Below are positions 19,901 to 28,764 of a DNA stretch of 64,000 nt, piece after piece. The DNA is from Cylindrotheca closterium (taxonomy: Eukaryota; Bacillariophyta; Bacillariophyceae; Bacillariales; Bacillariaceae), in contig CAKOGP040000668.1 of the NCBI GenBank assembly GCA_933822405.4, positions 1 to 64,000 on the forward strand, given 5' to 3'. Numbering within the stretch: position 1 is the first letter of the stretch; every line of letters starts with the position of its first letter. Below the pieces are notes generated by a model. It had not been told where the DNA came from and made no database searches. It worked only from the letters and a program-made list of their open reading frames with translations. A program made the position numbers and the translations under genes.

Positions 19901-20375
19901 TCTTATCCGTGCGATAGAAGTTGACGAATCGTTAACTCCTGACGAGAAAGCCTTGCTTGTAACCGAAATTGAAAGCGGGGTCCCCATTGACGAAACTTCA
20001 TCCATTGAAATTGACGTCGATGCAACGTCATCAAGTGAGTCACAAAACGGAGACAGAGATGCGCCTGAGCACTCAAGAATGGAAATCAACAAGGCAATTG
20101 GAAAGAAAGTGATACAAGGGTGGACATTGCTGGACTCGTCATGTCGACACTGTGCGCTGCCGCTGATGACAGACAGTGAGGCTACCGAGGCAGCATGCAT
20201 CTTTTGTGATTATTCAAGGAGTATGAATGGGGGGCATGGGACAAAGAATTGCTCTCTGGCTTTTCCACCTCCTCCACCGCCGATAGCTAACAAAAAGTCA
20301 AAGAACAGAAGGTCACGCATGGCAATAAAGGAAGCGCCAGTAGACCCACCAAGCTCATTTGTGGTTACGGAGTAG
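16905..20375 (+). CDS. repeat protein with C-terminal ZNRD2-like zinc ribbon, 1156 aa
   Basis: N-terminus: basic, Arg/Lys-rich ('RRIRLAAVPYEEEEE', 'SQKKSRKSKKRG'), with one helical stretch ('LIEKSIEEGKVQALKAAM'). Middle (about residues 368-715): some ten to twelve copies of a short motif of the form 'SNADFLKAMQQENGVEEE', separated by Ala/Pro/Thr-rich linkers. C-terminus: 'IGKKVIQGWTLLDSSCRHCA' followed by 'LPLMTDSE' and 'CIFCDY', a CxxC...CxxC ribbon preceded by the 'GW.LL' signature of the ZNRD2/SSSCA1 (autoantigen p27, PF06677) family. The last residues are Pro- and Lys-rich. The frame runs upstream through the CT-repeat without an ATG, so the start is set at 16905, in a good context (CACCATGA). 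Single exon. No enzymatic role is suggested; a scaffold built from repeated helical binding motifs is my inference. Confidence 0.8.
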   Translation: MTERRRIRLAAVPYEEEEEVEAPGNANPPQKFRRLAFKDEGAYEPSIEDPKQRMAHVSKESTERKSVSKRTRRQSQKKSRKSKKRGPVEPGNLMEELESTTWSLLKCGRKLIEKSIEEGKVQALKAAMRLRQESDRNYRGRGNTKRRTKRSRMRSEFGHGAVDPSSSEESRSIKSGSSYGSHSISSNIASSYSDGQPSMSLSASSSKSSKKKKNGSMSSRAKLNADASFDSLGENSIIADDSYTTEESLPSQDSSTDNVNSDDDRSIVSEAWTAIKDIVETPEADADRLGEKSTPSIAINMEVLLEPDSSDDSWIQSIKSDSNESFSTALNKELSYHRQMPSNMLQQCINEIKDVSTKGHQRKPTVELSDAEFLKVIRETGKQECDVDQTATTDSDTNFLETIEEPKALDQAPTLPSSPSTFSNSDFLKAMQQEHGVHVGTESSLAEPVLSNTDFVKAMQEENGVEEEVKAAPIAEPLLSNADFLKAMRQENGIADEASSGRSVSSAMSTTDFLKAMQRENGVEEEVEATILLSNADFLKTMQQENGVKDETGATSAAPPLLSNVDFLKALQQENGVETETEATVATSTLPSNTDLQQGSGIAEKSIETHDEQLKLSEDLSNADFLEAMRQSLSVTGGKFEEPKTRHSGDVDSISELEGGNSNEEGGFSDSDFLKAIQDTGVEDDDTFNGNNISTPVQTAINENFLSALKQMGGLDLGNTGMFSLGHLETIHEVDSDCSKSAQSSPSRSPPTSFTLIEEVAVVAMNADGSCLGNEITGSTQSDDRLMSKQQARFGHREQTNSTEALVVTEEKSDFGPGNELPDLKCVSSDESDTHCDRLRGILGVDGSESEKEEDIDDGDTGFMTADDILAEDDTNFFSAGAGDDSHFFSMMTENQGTERDSIGSNDSLDEILSFRNGGEQTATMTSQEASSAEAEVHGFDEAKAELETRAENLDQPENRMVEQLETIPGQRYVECRQDESSVPLADELNKEDIEQRKALIRAIEVDESLTPDEKALLVTEIESGVPIDETSSIEIDVDATSSSESQNGDRDAPEHSRMEINKAIGKKVIQGWTLLDSSCRHCALPLMTDSEATEAACIFCDYSRSMNGGHGTKNCSLAFPPPPPPIANKKSKNRRSRMAIKEAPVDPPSSFVVTE
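18006..19050 (+). repeat. coding repeats of the '(S)NADFLKAMQQENGV' type
   Basis: About ten to twelve divergent units, typically 75-90 nt apart, at roughly 18007, 18170, 18258, 18341, 18428, 18505, 18589, 18679 (degenerate), 18766, 18909 and 19008. The core is the conserved 'DFLKAM'; the central units (18258-18640) are the most alike, suggesting recent tandem duplication. Confidence 0.8.
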
Positions 20376-20447
20376 TGAGCTTGAAGCAGAAAGAGAATAT
20401 TGTAGGACTACAATTCAAGTCCCGGGGCATTCGTGAGCCGCGGGGAG

Positions 20448-20455
20448 TACCGGTA
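20448..20455. promoter_or_regulatory. TACCGGTA palindrome, 485 bp 5' of gene A
   Basis: Lies 72 bp past the stop of the repeat-protein gene, so it could serve either gene. Confidence 0.35.
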
Positions 20456-20767
20456 CATGGTGAACATTTTATATGTAGAACTCTTGTACGAACGCCAACT
20501 ATCGTAAATCGGACATACCTAGACTGCGTTACACTTTTGACATTAGCAAAGTGTGTTTTCGCACGACCGATTTGGAGCATATTGGTCATGCGGTGTTCGG
20601 GCACTACCATGGTACTCGCTTTGAGCTTCCTACATAATGCAAGACGAAAATGCCGAACTCAAATGCGACACAGAGTTTTAGAGGTCGAAAACTTCACTCG
20701 TGCGTTGTATACCGTCTGTGGCTCCATATAAATGGGAATTGAGATGAATTGTTCGGCCGGAGATATA

Positions 20768-20816
20768 ACGTCAGTGTCATTTCGACGAATACCAAGAATA
20801 CGTCAGTGTCATTTCG
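20768..20816 (+). promoter_or_regulatory. duplicated CRE-like element
   Basis: ACGTCAGTGTCATTTCG occurs perfectly at 20768-20784 and again at 20800-20816 (32-bp period), 125-173 bp upstream of gene A. ACGTCA/TGACGT are the core hexamers described for CO2/cAMP-responsive promoters in Phaeodactylum. The duplication is seen; the role is inferred. Confidence 0.45.
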
Positions 20817-20940
20817 CCGCATTGTTATATAATGTGAAATAGACGCGTCGTGTAGTGTTCTATGCCTTTTCCGTGTTGTTTAACAAGGTGTTCTTCCGAT
20901 CTGTGTTCCCACAATTGCTTCATATTTTCCATTCTTCAAA

Positions 20941-22504
20941 ATGATATCCCCTCCGCCACAAAAAGAAATGTCCAAACAAGGTCAGTCATGTTTCCCTTTT
21001 TTGGACTTCTGTGATAGCAGCCAAGCAATCAATGGAAGTGGTATAAGGCATACTCAGCAACCAGAAACATCAGTGATTCATGCTGGGAATCGTCAGGAGC
21101 GCCAACAAAATCACGAGGGGAATGAAATGAAAGAGACCGAGGAGCTCCTTGCAGCTGAAATGAACAAGCTTTCTGCCCAGGAGCGAGCCAAGGCTCTCGA
21201 TGACTTACACTGCGTGGGGGAAGGGCTTCAGGAGACGCCTGAGATGATTCAGCAGTCATTGGCAGAATTTGATCACTTGGTGCAAACTTCCTCTACGAAT
21301 CGAATTTATTCCGTTGCTGTAAAACAGAACCGAGCATACGTGGAAGATTTTGAGTTTCGCTTGAAATTTTTGAGGGCAAATTTGCACGATGCAAGACAAT
21401 CTGTGAATCAGATGATGAGTTTCTTGCAGCAGAAGGCACTCTACTTTGGAGAGGACAAGGTGGCGAATGATATCAGGCCCGGTGAACTTAGCGGGGAAGA
21501 AATTGGACTGATGAGCTCTGGCTTCTTTCAGATTCAGGAGGGGCGAGATCGTAGTGGCAGAGTGATAGTGTATAACTCTGTTAATAGGATTCCCGGTCAC
21601 TGCACGGTCGAGACAATGGTAAGCTTGTGATGTTGCTGTTCGAAAGAGATCGGAATGATGTCTATAAGATACATGGACTAACCCACTCTTTCAGATCCGC
21701 GTAATTTACCATGTCTTTTATAACATGCTGATTTCGAAACCAGAAGTACAAAGCAAAGGAATCATCTTAGTATACTACGATGAGTCGAAAGGATGGGGCA
21801 GTCCAATATTTCCAGATTTGAACTTTCAAATGAAAACCAACAAGTTTGGCAATACCCTTCCGATTTGCATATCCTCCTTCCACATCTGTCTTCGTTCATC
21901 CCCAGGGAGTTTGGCTCTGCACAATCGTATGTTACAGCTCCTCCTCAAGGCTCTACCACAAGGTGCTAGAACAAGAGCTCGTCTTCACTATGGTAGCGAT
22001 CTAGAAAGGCAGTATCAACTTCGAGGCTACGGCATTCCAGTTGAGAATTTCCCTGTTGACAAGAGTGGCAACATTCGCCCCGAGGTTCAGAATGCTTGGT
22101 GCCAGGAGTACTTGTTGGAAAACGGAACTTTTGCAATCGAGCAACAGCAAGAAGCAGGTCAGGATGATGATAACGCTGCTGATAGGACCCCAATCCAAGG
22201 TGGAATCTGGGAGACCGATGTACTGTTAGGACGTGGACGACTAGTGCAGTACCATCTTGGAAATATCCAGTTCCGCGAGGTTCTAGATGAAGAAGTGAGC
22301 AGATTTGAAAAACTCGCGAGAAATCAGAGACGGCCCGCTTGTGTGGACCTCACCAACAAGCTGATTGCAAATAATGGAACCCGCTTTTTGAAGGAAAACG
22401 GGAATGATGTGTGGGTTGAGTGTGGTTTTGAAGAAGTTATGAATAAAGTGTCCCAATTCTTCCGCACCCGTAGACGGAAGATGAAAGACGAAGGAAAACT
22501 GTAA
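20941..22504 (+). CDS. CRAL-TRIO-like + DUF6824 protein, copy A, two exons, 495 aa
   Basis: Exons 20941-21618 and 21695-22504, with a 76-nt intron (GTAAGC...TTTCAG) in phase 0. N-terminus: 'CFPFLDFCDSSQ' shared by copies A, C and D, then a helical segment ('ELLAAEMNKLSAQERAKALD'). Residues ~135-360 resemble a CRAL-TRIO/Sec14 lipid-binding fold: 'FRLKFLRANLHDARQSVNQM', 'FGEDKVANDI', 'SGRVIVYNS', then 'GIILVYYDESKGW'. The C-terminal third has 'ETDVLLGRGRLVQYHLGN', 'FRE', 'NQRRPACVDL' and 'FRTRRR', matching DUF6824, a domain I know from diatom proteins and which is suspected to bind nucleic acid or protein. Function is not established. Copy B follows in tandem; copies C and D lie inverted at 50.9-54.3 kb. 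The CRAL-TRIO assignment is by pattern only. Confidence 0.82.
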
Positions 22505-22943
22505 TTATGAATGATACGGGGGATTTGCGATGGTGGCTGGTTGGGCGTTATTGAGCATGTGTTCTGCATTTGACGTGCGGCAGTCAAAAGAACTTCAATG
22601 TGAGAGATCAATGATTCCAGCACTCTAAGAAGAATTTAGTCAGCTGTCAACTTAAATAGGCACGTTGCAGCTGACGTCAACAGCTGACGAAAGTCGGGAT
22701 TACTAATAGTATGAAGAAACGAGAAACTTCGGCTCAAGAACCGTGCGGAATAGGGGGAATTCATTCTTTTTTGATACGACGCCAGGATCTTTCAATGGCA
22801 CGCGAGGCATGCTGAATTGGTGATCCGAACCACAATTTCTAGCACTGCATTCATTTATTGTCCGATTAAAAAAGCAGACAGTGGATGACTGCATCTCTAA
22901 CTTCTGAAGTGGTTTATAGGATTGGGCATTTAGCAGACAAACC
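22505..22943. other. intergenic between copies A and B
   Basis: 439 bp without a gene. Contains a perfect palindromic CRE-type octamer (22672) inside a 13-bp-period doublet of CAGCTGACG (22668 and 22681). Confidence 0.5.
22672..22679. promoter_or_regulatory. TGACGTCA (CRE-type octamer) 5' of gene B
   Basis: Perfect bZIP-type palindrome 265 bp upstream of the start of copy B; copy A has ACGTCA twice in its own promoter. Function is inferred. Confidence 0.4.
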
Positions 22944-24555
22944 ATGGCGACTCCCTCAGACCAAGTTGCTGGTCTCCTATCATGCCTGATGGGAGGAGCT
23001 CCTGATGCTGACTCCTGCTTCATCCGACATCATCAGCAGGCGAATGTGCACGATCTGCGAGGGAAACCTGGCGATAGTCAATTGCAAACAATGGGGCAAA
23101 CAGATGAATTCCTCACTCCCGAGTTCAACAAGCTGTCCATACAACAGCAATCTGTAGCGTTGGAGGACTTGCACAATGCAGTCTCAGAACTTCAGGAGGA
23201 AGATCCAGCAATGATTGACAAGCTACTTGCAGACTTGCAACAAGAACTTGACCAAGGCAACTATCCTATATACGAGCTAGCGCTTTCTCAGGATAGATCG
23301 TACGTGGAAGATCCCGCATTCCGTCTCATGTTTCTGAGAGCCAACATGCATGATGTCAGGAAATCTGCGAAGCAAATCATCAGCTTTCTTCAACACAAAT
23401 CAATGTACTTTGGAAACGACAAGGTTGCATCTGATATTACGGTCGATGATTTGACCCCAGAGGAACTAGAGCTCATGCTATCGGGCCTCTACCATGTTCA
23501 AGATGACACAGATTGCAACGGCAGAGTGATTTTCTACTGGTTCAACAAAGTAACATTTGACTTCTCTGCAGAGGCTATGGTACGACATATTGCACTTGGG
23601 TTCGTTAGCGCCTCATTCAATATCAGTATGCTCACCAGCAATCTTTCCTATCTCCGTTCTTCAGATCCGTGTCAACTACTACGTCTGGTTCAACATATTG
23701 ATCCCAATTCATGCCGTTCAAAAGAAGGGAATTTTATCAATCTTTTATGACATTATGGAACCAGGCGAGAGTTATGTTAACCCTGGAATGACATCTCTAA
23801 TGCAAATCTTTAATTTCATGCATTGCCTTCCCATCCGCTACTCCGGGTTGCATTACTGCCTCAAGCTAAGGAAAGGAAATCTGATTGCTTGGAACAAACT
23901 GTTTCTTGAGATTGCAGTCAAGTCATCCCCAAAGTACGCGCGGGAAAGATCTCGGGTGCACTATGGGTCCGATGTAGAATTGCAGTACAAGCTTGCTAAC
24001 TATGGCATCCCGCTCGACACATTGCCAGTCGATGTGAATGGTAACCTGAAAGAGAGCATTTTGAATGTATGGTTACACAACCACTTGGCAAAGGAAAGGA
24101 GTCTCAAGACACGCTACAGAAGTGCCAAAAATAACGGCCCTTTATTCCCGGAAGACGAGGATGGGAACCTCACTTCATCGTCGTCAGGGGGGGATGGCGA
24201 AGGTGGAGCGAATCGAGCGAATAATAACGTCGCCTCCATCAACTCGGTGCAAGATGGAATCTGGGAGACTGATGTCTTGTTTGGACGCGGCCGGTTGGTT
24301 CAGTACCATCCCGGAAACATGCAATTTCGAGAGTTTTTGGGAGAACACAGAGAAGAATACGAGAGCCTCTCGCGCAACCAACGAAGGAAAGCTTGTGTGG
24401 ACCTCACAAATGAGCTAATCGGAAATGGAACTCGTTTCTTGAAGCAGGGAGCGGATGACGAATGGATGCCGTGTGACTTTGAAGTCGCAGTGGACAAGGT
24501 CTCGCAATTTTACCGGACGCGGAGAAGGAGGATCAAAGAAGATGGAAACCTATAG
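22944..24555 (+). CDS. CRAL-TRIO-like + DUF6824 protein, copy B, two exons, 508 aa
   Basis: Exons 22944-23579 and 23665-24555; the 85-nt intron (GTACGA...TTCAG) sits at exactly the same place as in copy A (after Met, before 'IRV'). This is the most divergent family member. The N-terminus lacks the 'FDFCDSSQ' motif, while the helical 'EFNKLSIQQQSVALEDLHNA' and CRAL-TRIO-like 'FRLMFLRANMHDVRKSAKQI' and 'FGNDKVASDI' segments remain. The DUF6824 part is intact: 'ETDVLFGRGRLVQYHPGN', 'FREFLGEHREEYESL', 'NQRRKACVDL', 'FYRTRRRRI'. An Asn/Gly/Ser-rich, probably flexible linker (about residues 395-425) separates the two domains. It forms a tandem pair with copy A and an older split from C and D. Confidence 0.82.
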
Positions 24556-24942
24556 GAACGGTTTTGAGAGCATCCAATAAGAACTTGTGGCCATACACTG
24601 ATACCGGCATAGAATAGAAGCCATCATATTTACATATTAGTGGAAGCAAACATGTTTTAATTAATAGTACAGTACCGCAGTATTTTCGAATGCTATTCTG
24701 CCGTACCGGATAATAGGGATAATATGTATTAATACTAGTAGATTAGGGGGAATATAAAGAGGACAATGACGTTCCACGCGTAACGGTACCAGAGGTCCAG
24801 TATAACCATATAATATATATCATCGATAATATGTATTTTGTACAGAATACCGGTATTTTAATACTTCAAAAAATAATTTGCTGCAGTATTTTACTTCAAA
24901 CTTCAGTACCTATAAATCATATCAGCTGATCATGCTGGAGGT
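24556..24942. other. AT-rich intergenic region
   Basis: 387 bp rich in ATATAATATATAT and GTACCGG-like words; one perfect TACCGGTA (24848) and near-copies at about 24596 and 24712. A TGACGT hexamer is at 24767. No gene seen. Confidence 0.5.
24848..24855. promoter_or_regulatory. TACCGGTA palindrome, 88 bp 5' of the 2OG-oxygenase gene
   Basis: Among the copies nearest to a start codon in the window; AT-rich flanks on both sides. Confidence 0.4.
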
Positions 24943-25884
24943 ATGAAGAGATCAGGCGCTGAAGGGCACCCTTCTATGAAAGTATCTTTATCGGTTGACC
25001 AAGCTGCGAGAGAAATTCTTCAGAAATCATTCTGCATCTTTCAATCAAACCCGACAGTGAGAAATCAGATTTCCCGTTCAAGATCGGAAGCCCTTAAGAT
25101 TCTCGACCGACCATTACTATTTGAGTCGCTTTCTCGTTCATGCCATCAAGTGATTGACGGAAACTTGCACGGATTTCACCTTCCGTCCAATGCAAAGAGG
25201 CTCTTTCGTGCATTCCCATCATCTAAGCTTCAGCCGTGGCCAAACAGTACGTTCAAGTCGTCCTCTCAAGATCTGAGTGCATCACTGCACGGGATTCTAG
25301 TTGACATTCTGAACAAGCTAAGGGAATTATCAGAGTCAAAGAGCGGAGATTACGGAACTGAAACTAACCCAAAACCAAATCAATTGACAGACAATAAAAC
25401 GACTTTACAGAGTAGAAGAAAGCGAAAGCGAGGTTGGGAAGAATCAAATACCAAATCTGCCAAAGCAGTTCCCACTGATAATACATACAGTGTACCTACA
25501 ACAGTAAAGGAGACAACAAAATGCCCGCTCGATTACTTTTTCTATCACAATAATGATTCCCGGTACATCAACTGCAGTGAGCATATTGATCGGGGTGCAT
25601 TGATTTGTATATGTTTGTCATCAACAACACCTGGCTTGGAAGTGCTGCCACGAGGGGCGAACGGCTTTGTTTGCCCCGAAGAAACTTTGATCGACCACAA
25701 CAATCTTGATGACGAGAGGAATGATGATGATGCTGCTGCTGCTGCTGCTTCGGAACTCATTTGTGTCATGGCTGGGGATCAACTCGGAACGATGCTTGGG
25801 AAAGAACGAATGGCGTGTGTCCACCGTGTGCGCAATGATCTACCCCGTCCACGGCTCTCAATATCCTACGAACTCAGATTGTAG
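24943..25884 (+). CDS. 2OG-Fe(II) oxygenase-like protein, 313 aa
   Basis: The C-terminal half has the iron and 2-oxoglutarate ligand pattern of the isopenicillin-N-synthase-like oxygenases: 'CSEHIDRGALICICLSSTT' (His214, Asp216), then 'PGLEVL', 'ICVMAGDQLG', 'CVHRV' (His294) and 'RPRLSISYELR' (Arg304-x-Ser306). Such enzymes couple 2-oxoglutarate decarboxylation to hydroxylation or related oxidation; the substrate is unknown. The N-terminal half does not match the usual DIOX_N region clearly and holds a Lys/Arg-rich 'RRKRKRGW' patch that could be a nuclear signal. A low-complexity insert ('DDERNDDDAAAAAASEL') lies between the strands carrying the two iron-ligand sets. Length is typical for the family. 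Single exon, ATG at 24943. Confidence 0.7.
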   Translation: MKRSGAEGHPSMKVSLSVDQAAREILQKSFCIFQSNPTVRNQISRSRSEALKILDRPLLFESLSRSCHQVIDGNLHGFHLPSNAKRLFRAFPSSKLQPWPNSTFKSSSQDLSASLHGILVDILNKLRELSESKSGDYGTETNPKPNQLTDNKTTLQSRRKRKRGWEESNTKSAKAVPTDNTYSVPTTVKETTKCPLDYFFYHNNDSRYINCSEHIDRGALICICLSSTTPGLEVLPRGANGFVCPEETLIDHNNLDDERNDDDAAAAAASELICVMAGDQLGTMLGKERMACVHRVRNDLPRPRLSISYELRL

Positions 25885-26462
25885 TAAACAGAGTGTTGGA
25901 TATCGTAGTACATTCGCCAATCTCGGCAGATGGATGCTGGGATCTACTACTCTTTTACTATACCAGCTACTAGCTTACTAGCTTGCACCATGAAACCTTG
26001 CGTCACGTCTTTGTTATAATGGTTTGTCAATCCTTCTTACTTCTAGAACAACTGTGGTCACTCTATTCCATTTCAAACTCTCGATCAAGAAACAATGGGC
26101 ACCAACACCAAAAATACCAGAGTATATAAAATAGAAGAATGGAGGAATGGAATAGTTACGACTAGATGAGTACTAGTTGCCAGTCATTGAATTGATTGTC
26201 CCAACAGATTTGTGAGATTTTTCTTTCGACAAGCTTTCTTACTCTACGATTGACCACGTAGGATCGGCTTAATTGTTCCAAATTGAAAATACGCATCTTC
26301 TTCGTCATCACCACGAAAGGCATTTTATTTTCGCTGTCACAAACCTGTCAATAATTTCACGCTTTCATTTGGCCAGAGATCGATCAGAGTACTGTCTGTA
26401 CTTGTACTATATACTTTGCACTGTATTTTAAAATAATACGGTAACATATCCCAATTCGAACG
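25885..26462. other. intergenic, nothing recognised
   Basis: 578 bp with no supported gene; presumed 3' end of the oxygenase and promoter of the next gene. Confidence 0.4.
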
Positions 26463-27500
26463 ATGCATTCCCCGCATGCAACTAGGGGCTCGAGGCTCCC
26501 TCGTCGAGCCCTCAAGGAAGATAACTCAGAGGAAGGCGAGTACGAAATACAAATTCAAGATGGGCAACCTCGGCAACGTGGAGTTGAGAGGAGCCGGTCA
26601 ATTGGTAGTCGTCGTGGTGCCCGTACTAGCGGTGGGTCTTCGGTATCATCTAACGCCACGTCTAGAAGCAAGTCAGGCGGCAGAAGTCGAAGCAACAGTG
26701 TGGGTCGGTTGTCAACGCATCGACAAAGAAGTCGTGCATCCATGGCCTCCCCTTCGAAATATGGTCGTGGCTTGAGGCGAGCAGATTCCAAAGACGCAGA
26801 GTTGGATGTATCCAGACGATCCACAACGACCGCTGCCACAGATGATCTATCCGATGGACCGAGTCCACTTGCGGAAGACGACGATGATTCCAATCATCAC
26901 CTACGTCGAAGGCTGACTGAAATGACAGATATGGCTGCTGTTGCATCACCTTCCCATTATCGCCAACGAAAACAGCGTTTGCGCAACAGACTTTCCAATG
27001 AGAATTTGAACGCTGCGGATCAGATTACCATATCTCCCTGCGGATCTGTAGGATCCAAAAATACCAAGCAGGCGGATAAATCCGCTATGGATCAGGTGCC
27101 CGATCTTGCTAAAGATGCCGATGAGTTGGAAGGCGAACCAATTTCCTCGGAAGTGAAAGAGTCCATCGATCGCCAACAAAGAAGAGAACAGGCTGCCTTA
27201 GAGGAAGTCATGTCTTTGGTATCCAAGACCAAGAGAAGCTCCAAGCGTCCGGGAATGGGTCTGCCAGTGGACGCCTCTGACCGATCCTTGTTATCCTCCA
27301 GTAGTAGTGGCATCCCCAAAGAAATGGGATCAAAGGCATCTGGTGATCGATCCCTTCGCAGAACTCAGAGCTTGAACGTGGGACCTGGTAGTCGAAAGCC
27401 ACCAAGTCGTAGGTCTGTCAAAGGGGCCATGTCGCAGAAGAAAGAGCGTCGCGATATGGTGAAGAGTAACCTTGGCATGTTTGTCGAAGACGATCACTGA
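26463..27500 (+). CDS. Arg/Ser-rich unknown protein, 345 aa
   Basis: Low-complexity basic protein with many R-S and S-R dipeptides ('RSRSIGSRRGARTSGG', 'SRSKSGGRSRSNSVGR'). It has two related short motifs, 'SPSKYGRGLRR' and 'SPSHYRQRKQRLRNRL', about 55 residues apart. A short predicted helix ('ESIDRQQRREQAALEEVMSL') and a basic C-terminus ('KKERRDMVKSNLGMFVEDDH') follow. No signal peptide or known domain. It is convergent with a second Arg/Ser-rich gene at 27825. Likely disordered and heavily phosphorylated; function unknown. Confidence 0.7.
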   Translation: MHSPHATRGSRLPRRALKEDNSEEGEYEIQIQDGQPRQRGVERSRSIGSRRGARTSGGSSVSSNATSRSKSGGRSRSNSVGRLSTHRQRSRASMASPSKYGRGLRRADSKDAELDVSRRSTTTAATDDLSDGPSPLAEDDDDSNHHLRRRLTEMTDMAAVASPSHYRQRKQRLRNRLSNENLNAADQITISPCGSVGSKNTKQADKSAMDQVPDLAKDADELEGEPISSEVKESIDRQQRREQAALEEVMSLVSKTKRSSKRPGMGLPVDASDRSLLSSSSSGIPKEMGSKASGDRSLRRTQSLNVGPGSRKPPSRRSVKGAMSQKKERRDMVKSNLGMFVEDDH

Positions 27501-27824
27501 GCATCTATGCTATGGATGCTAATATATGTGTATAGAGAAAAAATATAGATCCGTCAATAACTGCTCCTGCGCAAGATATTATAATAATTGAAGTTTTCTG
27601 TCCATTTCCGAAACCTACTGTAGGCGGCAATGCCGTCTTCATGCAGCACCGATTTCATCTCGATGAGCTCTAAGCATCCGTATGCATGGGGGGCACAAAG
27701 CTGATTTGGCAATAAGTATGTTCTAATATATTTATACGTGTGAATCTATGTATTGTCGGAATAATCCTGCGTAGGTGTCAAGTCCTTTCACGACAAAGGA
27801 TGTCAGTGCTGTTGACTGCAGAAT
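27501..27824. other. convergent 3' region
   Basis: 324 bp, nothing recognised. Confidence 0.4.
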
Positions 27825-28397
27825 TTAGATGTCCCAAGTAGAGTTCTTTTGGGATGAAAGGACCACGTCGATCAAGGCAAGGCCCGACTGTGTGGACTTG
27901 ATGCTAGACGAGGAGGTTGATGACAAGGACAATCCAGCAACACTGCTATCATCCACATACGAAGCAACCCGTTCGATCAACGAACATCGAACTCGTTCTC
28001 GGTCGTCTAGTTTGGAGCTATCGTACCAATCTTCGTCCTGGTCAAGACTTTTGCTTCTTCGGGGTGTCGTTTTCATGAGTCGGAAAGTTCCTTTGGCAGC
28101 AGCTTTGCTACCCGCACCAGTAGTACTTCTTCGGTCGTCTCTTGAGGACGATTCTTTTCGTAGTTGAACGGCCATCCTCACGATTGCATCTTGCCGTTGA
28201 ATCCTTTCGTCGATCCAATCTTTATTTGGAGGACTTGCGTCGGAAGAAGGCCGACTTGTGGTAGTGCTTCGTCCACTTCTTCGATCAGTGTTGATCCTTC
28301 TTTTGGGGCTTCGAGAGGACGTCTTACCCCGCAATCGTTGTGTTCCGATATCTGCAAGGTGTCTTTGTGCAGATCGAGTGGGTGGTGTCATATCCAT
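27825..28397 (-). CDS. Arg/Ser-rich unknown protein, 190 aa
   Basis: Small basic N-terminal region ('KTSSRSPKRRINTDRRSGRS') followed by a helical stretch 'DWIDERIQRQDAIVRMAVQL' and a Ser-rich C-terminus ('SVAGLSLSSTSSSSIK'). No family recognised. Starts at an ATG at 28397 and converges with the gene ending at 27500. Confidence 0.6.
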   Translation of the reverse strand: MDMTPPTRSAQRHLADIGTQRLRGKTSSRSPKRRINTDRRSGRSTTTSRPSSDASPPNKDWIDERIQRQDAIVRMAVQLRKESSSRDDRRSTTGAGSKAAAKGTFRLMKTTPRRSKSLDQDEDWYDSSKLDDRERVRCSLIERVASYVDDSSVAGLSLSSTSSSSIKSTQSGLALIDVVLSSQKNSTWDI

Positions 28398-28764
28398 GTT
28401 GTTTACGGAAGGGTTTTTTTGAAATGCTTTGCCAACAGATCTTTTTTGTGATACAGTGCCTACCTATGTAGAACACGAGTTTGTGAAACGGGTTTGACGA
28501 AATTTTCGGGCAAATCATCACTTAACGCAACACCGCTACATAGAGTACGATACCGGTAGGTGGTGAATCAGCTCGTCTTCGGAGGATCTTATAGTGGGGG
28601 CCATCGGAAAATAGAAAACCGCCCCCGAAAGAGCGCAAATGGGTTCGATTGAACTCAAAAAGCTTATTCTGTACCGTACAACGGAAATCAGTAACTCGCA
28701 CATATCGTACCCTAAAGCTAGCCCCATATAGGTACTATACTGTAGCATTTCTAATTTTACATCT
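28398..28764. other. intergenic
   Basis: 367 bp between the minus-strand genes ending at 28765 and starting at 28397. Contains a TACCGGTA copy (28551). No gene seen. Confidence 0.4.
28551..28558. promoter_or_regulatory. TACCGGTA palindrome, 153 bp 5' of the 190-aa gene
   Basis: Upstream of the minus-strand start at 28397 and 206 bp past the end of the Lys/Ser repeat gene. Confidence 0.35.

Larger units (their letters stand above)
20376..20940. other. intergenic, promoter region of gene A
   Basis: No gene accepted. Holds a TACCGGTA octamer (20448) and a duplicated 17-mer containing ACGTCA (20768-20816). Confidence 0.5.

Noticed and set aside
21725..22504. Independent DUF6824 gene from 21725, and likewise 23557-24555 and 50889-51686
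   Set aside because: Second exons of copies A, B and C; splice sites and the homologous continuous frame in D join them to the upstream parts.
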